A stretch of DNA of 64,000 bases. It comes from UBA3775 sp051877895. Its GTDB lineage: Bacteria > Bacillota > Clostridia > Lachnospirales > Lachnospiraceae. Every line of letters starts with the position of its first letter. The first letter of the stretch is position 1. Of the stretch, positions 9,169 to 17,882 are shown piece after piece. Below the pieces are notes generated by a model, which searched no databases, was not told the origin of the DNA, and saw only the letters and a program-made list of their open reading frames with translations. Both the position numbers and the translations under genes were made by a program. Location: assembly GCA_051877895.1 (NCBI GenBank), contig JBJEJI010000006.1:20225-84224 (forward strand), read 5' to 3'.

Positions 9169-12120
9169 GTGAATTCCAAAAAATCTATAACAACAAAAAT
9201 CAGCCTGTTTACAGCTATGTTTCTTTTGGTATGTATATTTGACTGGCGATTTATGGGTTCCCGTGATTTCTCGGTTATGTTAATCTGGTGGCTGGCACTT
9301 GTAATAATTGGATTAATATATCAGCCTATAACTATTATTCTTTTTCACAGGTTTCATGATAACGGCTGGATGTTTTCAAAAACAATAGGAATTGCTGTTT
9401 CAGCATGGGTTTTATGGTTCTTTTCCAGTTTTAAACTGATAAAATTTACAAGACTGAATTGTTTTATTGTTTTGTTTGTATGTTTCATAATAAACATTAT
9501 AATTTACAGATTGTACACAAAATATGCCCACAATGCCATCAGGCTTCGTGAGGTCTATTCCGTAAACAGAATTTGCTCCATGTACTATGCAGAAATAGTT
9601 TTCTTCTGTGTGTTTGCAATATGGTGCTACCTCAAGGGATATAATCCTAAAGCATACGGAACTGAGAAGTTTATGGATTATGGATTCATTACTGCAATTC
9701 TGAAATCAGAATATATGCCTGCTCATGATTTGTGGCTTTCAGGAGAGAATATAAATTATTATTATGTAGGACAATATATTTCAGCCTGGCTGATTCGTGT
9801 AAGTGGTGTTGGTGCCGGTTATGGCTATAATCTTATGCTTATGACATTGGCTGCACTTGGTTTTTCACTTCCGTATTCAATTGTTTACAATCTTATGCGT
9901 ATAAACCGCAGGGAAATGTCGGTTTCGGAAAAGGTTGAACTTCCGGAAGAAAAAAAGAATTTTGTATGTGTACTTGCAGGAGCACTTGCGGGTGTATCTC
10001 TGTCTTTAGCCGGAAATATGCATTATCCTGTATATAAATGGATTATGCCGAAGATAAACAGAATACTTGGGAAAGAGGTTAGTGATTACTGGTTCGCAAA
10101 TGCCACACGTTACATTGGATATAACCCGGATGTTGATGATAAAACCATTCATGAATTCCCAAGCTATTCCTTTGTGCTGGGGGATTTACATGCGCATGTA
10201 ATCAATATTATGTTTGTCCTTACTGTTGTGGCTTTGCTGCTTGCATGGATAATGAATCGTAAAGCAAGTATGGATATTGCAAAAGCATCAGGAAAGCCAT
10301 GCGGTTTATCAATAGTCAGGGAAGTGCTTTCACCGCAGCTTTTAATGTGCATGTTCTTTATAGGACTTTTTCATATGACAAATTATTGGGATTTTCCGAT
10401 TTATTTTGTTATATGCGGAGCAGTGGTATTATTTTCTAATTTAATAACCTACAGATATAGTAAAAAGGCATGGATTTTAACTGCTATTCAGGCTGTGGTA
10501 TTTGTGATTGTATGGACAGTCGTAGCATTGCCGTTTACATTATCGTTTGACAGCATTTCCACAGCAATACATCTGTGTACTAAGCATTCGGCTTTATATC
10601 AGCTCCTGATTTTATGGGGACTTCCTGCCGTTATTATTGTTGTTTTTCTGATAACAAAAATCAGAAAAACCATTAAATTAAAAAAGAATATTTTTGATTT
10701 TGTTTCAACTGCGGATCTTTTTGCCTGCATCATGGGATTATGCGGACTTGGTTTGGTACTTTTGCCGGAAATTGTTTATGTAGTAGATATTTACGGTGAT
10801 TCTTATCAGCGTGCCAACACTATGTTTAAGCTTGTATATCAGGCATTTATGTTGTTTGCACTTGTTATGCCGTATATTATTGTTAAATTCTTATACTTTG
10901 AAAAAAGCAAAGGTTTAAAGAGATTTGCTGTTACAATGCTTGTTCTACTTTGTATGACTTTCGGTTATTTCTTTGAAGCATGTGAAGACTGGTTTAGTGG
11001 CACTTATTCTACTCTTGATTCATCTGCATTTTTAAGCACAGAGGCTCCGGATGACAAACTGGGAGTTGACTGGATCAATGAAAATGTTCCGGATGACGCA
11101 GTAGTACTGGAAATGTGTGGTAAGAGCTATACATTCTTTAACAGAATATCTGTATTTACCGGAAATTCAACTGTTCTTGGCTGGCAGACTCATGAATGGC
11201 TATGGAGAAGTTCGGGAGATAAAGAGTATCCTCAGGTTGTAAGCGAAAGACATAATGACATTATAACAATATATACTTCTACTAATGTTAAAGAAGTTCA
11301 GCTTCTGATTAAAAAGTATGGTATTGACTATATTTATGTGGGAGAAGCTGAACTGGTAGACGGATATTCTGCAGGTTCGGGAAGTACTGCCTATAATTAC
11401 CATGGTTCTTCATGCAGTAAAATAAATGTCAATCATGCTCTTCTTAAGAGTCTGGGTGAAGTTACTGTAATTAGTGAGTCTAATGAAGGAAAACTTTATG
11501 AAACTTATATTGTTAAGGTCGATAAAGATAAAGTAATAGATGAAGAAATAATTACAAATGATGGGAACACGGTAACTGTAAAGGCGGAGAATCTTCCTGA
11601 CAGAATTTTAGATTTGGATGTAAACGGAGATACTGTTTCTTATACAGAATATCAGTATGATACCCAGAACAGACTTGTCAAAGAGGTAACCTATGATAAT
11701 AATAGTGCAATGACTTCCTATTCTGAGTATTCTTATGAGGGAAGTGTTCCTGTGTTTGGAGAAGACTTGACTGCTTCCGGCGAAAGAATTGGATTCTGGA
11801 ATTATGTAGAATTTGATATAAACGGAAATGTGTCTGTAAAACATTATTTTGCAGCTGATAACAGCTGGGTGCTGACCGACAATATGTCCTACGATAATTC
11901 AGGCTGTCTTGTGTCAGAAGAGTTTAGCTATGCTGATGGTTCATCTCATTCAATAAAGTATAGTTATGATAGTGACCACAAACTGATGGCAAAACAGATT
12001 GTAGATGGTGAAACTACAACAGTTTACAGCTATTCCTATGGTGGAGAACGTATTGTTTCATCGGATGTATATATAAACGGAGAGCATACAGGAAGCCAGC
12101 TTTACGAATACAGAAAATAG
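9169..12120 (+). CDS. DUF2298 (YYY) membrane protein with C-terminal YD-like extracellular tail
   Basis: 983 residues. About 12-14 membrane segments fill residues 10-600 and carry DUF2298 hallmarks: the NYYYVGQYISAW stretch near 195-206 and GDLHAHVINIMF near 340 (family motif DLHPHV). A soluble part (about 620-780) with GVDWINENVPDDAVVLEMCG follows, as in the upstream 687-residue protein. From about residue 800 to the end the sequence becomes a series of Tyr/Asp/Asn/Gly strands (YQYDTQNRLVKEVTYD, YSYDSDHKLMAKQIVDG, YSYGGERIVSS) that read like Rhs/YD repeats, an unusual extension. GTG start with AAGGGG upstream, 13 bases after the GT2 gene. Likely an extracellular sugar transferase; substrate unknown. 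Confidence 0.75.
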   Translation: MNSKKSITTKISLFTAMFLLVCIFDWRFMGSRDFSVMLIWWLALVIIGLIYQPITIILFHRFHDNGWMFSKTIGIAVSAWVLWFFSSFKLIKFTRLNCFIVLFVCFIINIIIYRLYTKYAHNAIRLREVYSVNRICSMYYAEIVFFCVFAIWCYLKGYNPKAYGTEKFMDYGFITAILKSEYMPAHDLWLSGENINYYYVGQYISAWLIRVSGVGAGYGYNLMLMTLAALGFSLPYSIVYNLMRINRREMSVSEKVELPEEKKNFVCVLAGALAGVSLSLAGNMHYPVYKWIMPKINRILGKEVSDYWFANATRYIGYNPDVDDKTIHEFPSYSFVLGDLHAHVINIMFVLTVVALLLAWIMNRKASMDIAKASGKPCGLSIVREVLSPQLLMCMFFIGLFHMTNYWDFPIYFVICGAVVLFSNLITYRYSKKAWILTAIQAVVFVIVWTVVALPFTLSFDSISTAIHLCTKHSALYQLLILWGLPAVIIVVFLITKIRKTIKLKKNIFDFVSTADLFACIMGLCGLGLVLLPEIVYVVDIYGDSYQRANTMFKLVYQAFMLFALVMPYIIVKFLYFEKSKGLKRFAVTMLVLLCMTFGYFFEACEDWFSGTYSTLDSSAFLSTEAPDDKLGVDWINENVPDDAVVLEMCGKSYTFFNRISVFTGNSTVLGWQTHEWLWRSSGDKEYPQVVSERHNDIITIYTSTNVKEVQLLIKKYGIDYIYVGEAELVDGYSAGSGSTAYNYHGSSCSKINVNHALLKSLGEVTVISESNEGKLYETYIVKVDKDKVIDEEIITNDGNTVTVKAENLPDRILDLDVNGDTVSYTEYQYDTQNRLVKEVTYDNNSAMTSYSEYSYEGSVPVFGEDLTASGERIGFWNYVEFDINGNVSVKHYFAADNSWVLTDNMSYDNSGCLVSEEFSYADGSSHSIKYSYDSDHKLMAKQIVDGETTTVYSYSYGGERIVSSDVYINGEHTGSQLYEYRK

Positions 12121-12247
12121 AGTTCACATAATAAACATATTTTTGTCACATTCTTACACTTTTTCTTCAAAAAATTGCCAGAAATGTGAATTATAATTCA
12201 AAGCATAAAACAAAAGAATTTAAAATCTTCAGATTGGAGGCAGTTTT

Positions 12248-13666
12248 ATGGAAAATGAATTTGAAAATCAAACATCTCCTGAAAGCAGTGAAATAACCGA
12301 GGATTATTATGATGTAAGCACTGAAAATAAAAATGAAATACCAAAGAAGTCAGGTAAAAAAGGAAAAGTGCTGAAAAAAGCAGGTGCCTTAGTTCTCTCA
12401 GGTGTATTGTTCGGGGCTGTTGCAGGAGGAACACTTTATGGAACTAATTATCTGCTTGAAAAAAATAATCAGCCCCCTGCATCCGTTAGTGAAGACGGTA
12501 ATCGGAATAATAGTAATGAAAACAATAAGGAAAATACAAGTGGTACAGACAATAAGCTGACCTTGTCTGATAGTTATGCAACCGGTGGAGATGCATCCAT
12601 GCTGATACAGACCGGTGATAACCTGACTGTTTCACAGATTGCTGAGAATTGCATGCCAAGTATTGTTGCAATTACCAATCTTGGGGTTTCTGAGATACAG
12701 ACTATGTGGGGAACTTACCAGCAGGAAAGTGAAAGTTGTGGTTCCGGCGTTATTATAGGAGAGTCAGATGCAGAGCTTATTATTCTGACTAATTATCATG
12801 TTGTATCAGGAAGTAAGGAATTAACCGTTGTTTTTAGCTTTGATGAAAACGAAGAAGAACCTGATGCAGTCAGAGCAGAAGTAAAAGGTTATGATTCAGA
12901 AAGAGATATTGCTGTAATAGCCATTGATTTAAATGATATTGATGATGAAACTCTTTCATCCATAAAAATAGCAGTAATTGGCAATTCGGATAACATTAAA
13001 CTTGGTGAACAGGTAGTTGCAATAGGTAATGCACTGGGATATGGACAGTCTGTAACTACCGGTATTATTAGTGCAATAGACAGACTGGTATCACTGGAAG
13101 GAAGCGATGGCAGCACTATAACCAATGAATATATTCAGACAGATGCAGCTATTAATCCGGGTAATAGCGGTGGTGCACTTTTTAATATGAAGGGAGAACT
13201 TATAGGAATTAATTCCGCAAAGGTTTCTAACAGCTCTGTTGAGGGCATGGGTTATGCTATTCCGATTTCAGATATTTATGACCTCGTAAATGAACTAATG
13301 AATAAAGAGGTAAGAAAGTCATTGCCGGAGGAAGACCAGGGCTATCTGTGTATTAGTGGACAGGACGTTCCACAGGAAGCAACCCAGCTTTACGGTGTGC
13401 CTGCCGGAGCATATGTACTTGCAGTTTATGAAAATTACGCAGCTGCTGAGGCAGGTATTATGGAAGGAGATATTATCACCGAGATAAACGGAGTTGAAAT
13501 CAGTTCTATGACAGAATTGAAAAAAGAGCTTTCATATTATGAAGGTGGGGCTGAAATTTCCATAGTTTTAATGCGTCAGAATGTTAGAAACGGTTATGAA
13601 GAAATAGAAGTTACAGTAGTTTTAAATGATTATGATGATTTTAATAAGCTTAAGGAAGAACAGTAA
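12248..13666 (+). CDS. HtrA/DegP-like membrane-anchored serine protease
   Basis: 472 residues. A charged cytoplasmic N-terminus (1-45) and one membrane span (about 46-68) are followed by a Ser/Asn/Gly linker and a trypsin-like S1C domain with the triad His184 (TNYHVVSG), Asp220 (ERDIAVIA) and Ser307 (NPGNSGGALF). A single PDZ domain covers about 365-460 (AAEAGIMEGDIITEINGVEI). This is the surface quality-control protease HtrA of Gram-positive bacteria, degrading misfolded secreted proteins. ATG start with TTGGAGG. It precedes an OmpR-type two-component system, a common pairing for cell-envelope stress control, though a strong terminator separates them. Confidence 0.95.
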   Translation: MENEFENQTSPESSEITEDYYDVSTENKNEIPKKSGKKGKVLKKAGALVLSGVLFGAVAGGTLYGTNYLLEKNNQPPASVSEDGNRNNSNENNKENTSGTDNKLTLSDSYATGGDASMLIQTGDNLTVSQIAENCMPSIVAITNLGVSEIQTMWGTYQQESESCGSGVIIGESDAELIILTNYHVVSGSKELTVVFSFDENEEEPDAVRAEVKGYDSERDIAVIAIDLNDIDDETLSSIKIAVIGNSDNIKLGEQVVAIGNALGYGQSVTTGIISAIDRLVSLEGSDGSTITNEYIQTDAAINPGNSGGALFNMKGELIGINSAKVSNSSVEGMGYAIPISDIYDLVNELMNKEVRKSLPEEDQGYLCISGQDVPQEATQLYGVPAGAYVLAVYENYAAAEAGIMEGDIITEINGVEISSMTELKKELSYYEGGAEISIVLMRQNVRNGYEEIEVTVVLNDYDDFNKLKEEQ

Positions 13667-13695
13667 AAGCGTGTGCCTTTTGGCACACGCTTTTT
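13665..13695 (+). terminator. Intrinsic terminator of htrA
   Basis: AAAAGCGTGTGCC (13665-13677) pairs perfectly with GGCACACGCTTTT (13682-13694) around TTTT, with the run of T at 13691-13695. Confidence 0.95.
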
Positions 13696-13710
13696 GTTTG
13701 ATATTAAAAC

Positions 13711-13797
13711 GGCACTTCGTGCCTTATGCGGTACAGGGTTACAATCTGCACCGCCTCAAAGCTAATCCCACCGCCTAAAGGCAGTGGGTTATTTTTG
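13711..13797 (+). other. Three-hairpin structured element, IS200/IS605-end or omega-RNA-like relic
   Basis: The 363-base gap after htrA holds three stems in a row: GGCAC-TTC-GTGCC (13711-13723), GCGGT/ACCGC (13728-13732 with 13750-13754) and CCCAC-c-GCC-TAAA-GGC-a-GTGGG (13767-13788), the last followed by T-rich sequence. The last hairpin resembles right-end hairpins of IS200/IS605 elements, whose 3' part is transcribed as the TnpB guide RNA. No tnpA or tnpB is present. It could also be an ordinary small RNA or a second terminator. A related hairpin is at 59874-59899. Confidence 0.4.
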
Positions 13798-13838
13798 GTT
13801 TTTATAAATACAGGATTTATTAAGAAAAAATAAGCATG

Positions 13839-13882
13839 TCTTAAACTTGTCTTAATGTGTGATATGATGCATAAATGATGCA
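13839..13882 (+). promoter_or_regulatory. Direct repeats and promoter before the two-component operon
   Basis: TCTTAA occurs at 13839-13844 and 13850-13855, and ATGATGCA at 13864-13871 and 13875-13882; both pairs are spaced 11 bp, one helical turn, as expected for tandem OmpR/PhoB-type regulators. TTAAAC (13841-13846), a 16-bp spacer and TATGAT (13863-13868) could form the promoter. The remainder of the gap (to 14029) is AT-rich leader with no other structure seen. Confidence 0.45.
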
Positions 13883-14029
13883 CTTGTGTTATACTATTTG
13901 TTCAGTATCTTTATCAATATAAAAATATTGTTTTTTAAGCAATATGGTTTTTTAAAAAAGTTAACGAGAATGTATCCAATAGGAAATAATACAGATAAAT
14001 ATTAAAACAATACTTAAAGGAGAAGAACA

Positions 14030-14683
14030 GTGGTTAATATACTTGTGGTTGAGGACGAAAAGCCAATTTCAGAACTTGTCAGAATGAGTCTTACAAAATC
14101 AGGATATCATTGTGTTTGTGTATATGACGGAATGGAAGCGGCAACAAAAATAGAGCAGGATATTTATGACCTTATTTTACTTGATGTAATGCTTCCGGGG
14201 CTTAGTGGATTTGAGCTTATGGACTATATTAACAGCTATGGAACACCTGTTATTTTCATGACTGCCAAGAATTCTGTAAATGACAGGGTAAAAGGACTAA
14301 AAATGGGGGCAGAGGATTATATTATAAAGCCCTTTGATATTCAGGAATTGCTGGCAAGAGTAGAAGGCGTTCTTAGAAGACATGGAAAACTGAAGACTGT
14401 AATTAATATTGGTGATGTTGAAATTAATACACTTTCTATGAAGGTCACAAAAGCCGGAAAGGAGATTAATCTTACAAAAAAAGAATATGATATTCTGCTT
14501 CTGTTCTCGAGAAATGTAGGTATCGTTTTATATAAGAGTACAATTTATGAAAGGGTGTGGGGTGGAGAATATCCGGAAAACACCAGAACCGTAGAACTTC
14601 ATGTACAGCGACTTAAGAAAAAAATGGACTGGAATGACAGGCTAAAAAGGGTTTATTCTCTTGGATGGCGACTGGAGGTATAA
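14030..14683 (+). CDS. OmpR/PhoB-family response regulator
   Basis: 217 residues. Receiver domain 1-118 with acidic pocket E8/D9, phospho-acceptor D52 (LLDVMLPG) and the conserved Lys in IIKPFD; winged-helix DNA-binding domain about 125-217 (NLTKKEYDILLLF, then TVELHVQRLKKK). GTG start with AAAGGAG seven bases upstream. The histidine kinase begins two bases after its stop. Target genes unknown; the 11-bp direct repeats just upstream suggest autoregulation. Confidence 0.95.
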   Translation: MVNILVVEDEKPISELVRMSLTKSGYHCVCVYDGMEAATKIEQDIYDLILLDVMLPGLSGFELMDYINSYGTPVIFMTAKNSVNDRVKGLKMGAEDYIIKPFDIQELLARVEGVLRRHGKLKTVINIGDVEINTLSMKVTKAGKEINLTKKEYDILLLFSRNVGIVLYKSTIYERVWGGEYPENTRTVELHVQRLKKKMDWNDRLKRVYSLGWRLEV

Positions 14684-14685
14684 CT

Positions 14686-16083
14686 TTGAGTTTTAAATGG
14701 AAATTAATTTTTTCAATAACCCTGCTTGTGGCAATTACCTTTGGCGTAGGTGGATCTTTACTGATTTCTATTTCGTTTCAATCATCATTACAGGAAGAAA
14801 AAACCAATGCAATGGAATCCTATGAGATTGTCAGAAATACTTTATCTTTAATAAATTCTTATAATGAAAAGGCAGATTATGAAGCTATGTCTGAAGCACT
14901 TGATAATATTGATAAACAGGGAATTGGTGACTGGCAGGCATTGTATCTCCGGGCCGGAGATGAAAAAGTCTATTTAAGTGGCAGCGAGGAACTGCTAATG
15001 TTTGATTTGCCGGTACCGGCTTCTGACAAATGCTCTTATATGATTAATTGTGATAATTACGGGCACAATCTTCAGATTATGAGCATAATTACTGCAGATG
15101 ATGATCCTATGATTTTAAAAGCCAGATATGATCTTTCTGTTCCTTATGTTAATAGAGAGAAAGAACAAAAGCTTTTCCTGCTTATTTATATCATTGTAGT
15201 TTTAATTGGAATAGTTATAGCAACAGTTATGTCTTTGTTGTTGACAAAACGCTTAAAAAGGCTTATGAGAGCTGTAAAACAGATTTCCGATGGGGATTTG
15301 TCTGTTCGTTCTGAAATAAAGACAAATGATGAGTTTGGACAGCTTTCCCGGAATTTTGACACTATGGCTGATAAATTGCAGGAAAATATATATAACCTTG
15401 AAGAAGAAATGGAACGTCAGGATTCTTTTATGGGAGCATTTGCACATGAATTAAAGACACCAATGACTTCTATTATCGGATATGCAGATTTGCTACGTCA
15501 GGGTGGTCTGGAGGAAAATGACAGGATTTCAGCAGCAAACTATATTTATTCGGAAGGAAAACGTTTGGAAAAATTATCATTTAAACTGTTAGACCTTATG
15601 CTGATGGAAAAAGACATTGTTGAAATGAAAGAAGTTAATCTTGAATCACTTCTTACATATATACGTAGAACTTTAGCTCCTGTTATGAAAAAGAAAAATA
15701 TCAAATTAATATGTAAAAGTGAAAAGGTTATGGTGTTTGTTGAACCTGACCTTGTAAAATCACTTTTATTTAATCTTGTTGACAATGCGGCAAAGGCTTG
15801 TGGTGAGGAAGGGTTTATAGTCGTAACAGGCAAAGCCAACAGGGAGGGCTGCCTGATTCAGGTTGTTGATAATGGAAGAGGCATGGAGGAGGCTGAACTT
15901 TGTAGAATTACAGAAGCTTTTTACAGAGTAGATAAATCCCGTTCCAGAAAACAGGGAGGAGCAGGTCTTGGATTGTCACTTTGTAAAAAAATTGTAGAGT
16001 TACATAATGGCTGTATAAAGTTTTCCAGTATTCCGGGCAAAGGAACGTGTGCGTCTGTAGAGCTTTATGGAAAGGGATTATAA
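14686..16083 (+). CDS. Sensor histidine kinase (HAMP, HisKA, HATPase)
   Basis: About 465 residues. Two membrane spans (about 5-27 and 163-187) flank an extracellular sensor domain of about 130 residues; HAMP follows (to about 240), then HisKA with phospho-His254 (FAHELKTP), and a HATPase domain with N box (NLVDNAAKAC), G1 (VDNGRGM) and G2 (GAGLGLSL). The frame is open to an ATG at 14665 inside the regulator gene, but the GGAGG at 14674-14678 is correctly spaced for the TTG at 14686, which directly follows the regulator's stop. Partner of the upstream OmpR-type regulator. Signal unknown, probably envelope-related given htrA and the amidase nearby. Confidence 0.93.
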   Translation: MSFKWKLIFSITLLVAITFGVGGSLLISISFQSSLQEEKTNAMESYEIVRNTLSLINSYNEKADYEAMSEALDNIDKQGIGDWQALYLRAGDEKVYLSGSEELLMFDLPVPASDKCSYMINCDNYGHNLQIMSIITADDDPMILKARYDLSVPYVNREKEQKLFLLIYIIVVLIGIVIATVMSLLLTKRLKRLMRAVKQISDGDLSVRSEIKTNDEFGQLSRNFDTMADKLQENIYNLEEEMERQDSFMGAFAHELKTPMTSIIGYADLLRQGGLEENDRISAANYIYSEGKRLEKLSFKLLDLMLMEKDIVEMKEVNLESLLTYIRRTLAPVMKKKNIKLICKSEKVMVFVEPDLVKSLLFNLVDNAAKACGEEGFIVVTGKANREGCLIQVVDNGRGMEEAELCRITEAFYRVDKSRSRKQGGAGLGLSLCKKIVELHNGCIKFSSIPGKGTCASVELYGKGL

Positions 16084-16114
16084 ATCATCAGATAAAATGA
16101 GGAGAGAAAAGCTG

Positions 16115-16867
16115 ATGCGTAAGCTTAAATATATTTTTTCATTTATACTTATTTTAAGTGTGATAGTGTTTTGTGCATTGCTTCCGTGGAAAGTTGCGGC
16201 ATTTCAAGATAAATCAGACAATGCCACCATAAGCTACGGAGATATTAGTGAAGTACAGCTTGAGAAAAAACAACTGAATATGCTGGAAAAGCTTTATCTG
16301 TATTGTTTTGGAAATACTGTGGAGATTACTGATGCTAAAACAAATCTAAAGTCAGAAGGGGTGTATGAAATGGTGGTAGAGCAGTTATCTCCTTACGTAA
16401 AAAGTGGATTGATTTTTGATAAATTTTCTCAGGATAATTTTGAATGTTATCCAATTGCTTTTTACGAAGTGGGAAATATAGAAGTTTCCACAATTATATG
16501 GCAGGTTTCTTTTTTTTCAATTAAAAATACTTATGAACAGCTTTGGTTAAGTCTGGATGATGAAACAGGGAAAATAATATCCATAGGTTGTGAGTTTGGA
16601 GATGAGCATTTACAAGACCCCGAACAAGCATTGTTTTCCTTAGTGAATATATATTTTAATAATATAAATGAGGGAGAAACGGAAACCTTTTATCCGGCCA
16701 TTTTTTACAATTTAGATTATTATTATGATGGAGTAGGTTTCACTGCTGACGCTGAATTTGAGGAAGGCAGTACCTTGTATTATGGGAGTCTTTATATTAC
16801 TTTTTATGTTCATTCACAGGGATTTTATACCTGGTTTAATATATATGATGCAGAAAGTATGCGATAA
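16115..16867 (+). CDS. Secreted or membrane-anchored protein of unknown function, third gene of the two-component operon
   Basis: About 250 residues. The N-terminus MRKLKYIFSFILILSVIVF is a signal peptide or anchor, followed by an extracytoplasmic domain rich in Tyr, Phe, Asp and Glu with no motif recognised. The ATG at 16115 is preferred because GGAGA (16101-16105) lies nine bases before it; earlier in-frame ATGs at 16067 (inside the kinase gene) and 16097 lack a site. The gene starts about 30 bases after the kinase stop, so it probably belongs to the operon and could be an accessory sensor protein. The C-terminal half (SLYITFYVHSQGFYTWFNIYD) looks like a beta sandwich, but this is only impression. 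Confidence 0.7.
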   Translation: MRKLKYIFSFILILSVIVFCALLPWKVAAFQDKSDNATISYGDISEVQLEKKQLNMLEKLYLYCFGNTVEITDAKTNLKSEGVYEMVVEQLSPYVKSGLIFDKFSQDNFECYPIAFYEVGNIEVSTIIWQVSFFSIKNTYEQLWLSLDDETGKIISIGCEFGDEHLQDPEQALFSLVNIYFNNINEGETETFYPAIFYNLDYYYDGVGFTADAEFEEGSTLYYGSLYITFYVHSQGFYTWFNIYDAESMR

Positions 16868-16978
16868 TCGAACACACTTTGATACATCTGTTGTTTAGAA
16901 TTCAACCATAAATAATGAATGCCGAAATATTTTTAAGTATTTCAGATTTTAGTAAGTTGTAAACAAGGAGTAAGCAAA

Positions 16979-17800
16979 GTGAGTACATATGAAAAATACA
17001 GAAAAAAACGCAAACAAAGAGTTATCTTATCCAGAATCGGTGTGATATTACTTCTTATAATTTTTTCAATACTGATGGGCTGCGGATGCATGTACATTAT
17101 TGATTACTTTTATGGTGACAGGGCAGAGGCAGAACATTCAGACAGTTATTCAAATAATAACCGGAATAATTATATGGAGAAAAACGAAGTTCAGGAAAAT
17201 AGTATTGAAAATAACAAGTATAATACAGTAACAGATGACCAGGGAGAAAAAGAAGATGAATCTGTTCTGTGTGTGGCGTTAGATGCGGGACATGGGGGAA
17301 AGGATTTGGGGACAAGCGGATATGGATATGATGAAAAGGATATCAATCTTCAGGTAGTAATGAAAATTAAGGCAAAACTGGAGCTTAAAGGTATAAAGGT
17401 GATACTTACAAGAAGTGATGACAGATTTTTGGAGCTTGAAGAGCGTGCAGAAATCGCTAATGAAGAAAAAGCAGATTTGTTTGTAAGCATTCATTGTAAT
17501 TATATTGAAAATAATGAATCTATATATGGATTAGAGTGTTATTATCATCCATCCTCACCGGAAGGAGAAGATTTTGCATCAATTATTTTAGATAATGTAT
17601 CGGAAAATCATAGCATTTATGTGAGAAATTCAAAACCGGAAGATTTTTCAGTTTTAAGAAACACTAAAATGCCTGCAGTTTTGGTTGAATTGGGGTATAT
17701 GTCTAATTTTGATGAATGTCAGAAATTGATTGATGATTCCTATCAGGATATACTTGCAGAGACAATTACAGCAGGAATAATAGAAAAGTTATATGAATAA
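16979..17800 (+). CDS. N-acetylmuramoyl-L-alanine amidase (Amidase_3), membrane-anchored
   Basis: 273 residues. A basic start, one membrane span (about 17-42), an Asn/Glu-rich linker and a zinc amidase domain (about 95-273). Zinc-site motifs: LDAGHGGKD (His105), the Glu of GYDEKDINL, SIHCN (second His) and the catalytic Glu in VELGYMSN. It cleaves the amide between N-acetylmuramic acid and the stem peptide, for cell separation or peptidoglycan remodelling; similar enzymes (CwlD) act in the spore cortex. GTG start behind AAGGAG. The 111-base gap before it holds a small inverted repeat (GAAATA...TATTTC) but no clear promoter. Confidence 0.93.
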   Translation: MSTYEKYRKKRKQRVILSRIGVILLLIIFSILMGCGCMYIIDYFYGDRAEAEHSDSYSNNNRNNYMEKNEVQENSIENNKYNTVTDDQGEKEDESVLCVALDAGHGGKDLGTSGYGYDEKDINLQVVMKIKAKLELKGIKVILTRSDDRFLELEERAEIANEEKADLFVSIHCNYIENNESIYGLECYYHPSSPEGEDFASIILDNVSENHSIYVRNSKPEDFSVLRNTKMPAVLVELGYMSNFDECQKLIDDSYQDILAETITAGIIEKLYE

Positions 17801-17821
17801 GAGTTGGGATATGGGTAAAAT

Positions 17822-17867
17822 AAAAGCTTCGGAAAGCTTATTTTAGTAAGTTCTCCGAAGCTTTTTT
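17822..17867. terminator. Bidirectional terminator between amidase and icd
   Basis: AAGCTTCGGA (17824-17833) pairs with TCCGAAGCTT (17854-17863); T runs follow on the plus strand and A runs precede it, so it can serve both converging genes. Confidence 0.88.
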
Positions 17868-17882
17868 GTATGCATTTGTTTA

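Noticed and set aside
13801..14029. Small RNA gene in the two-component leader
   Set aside because: AT-rich with direct repeats but no stable hairpin or terminator.
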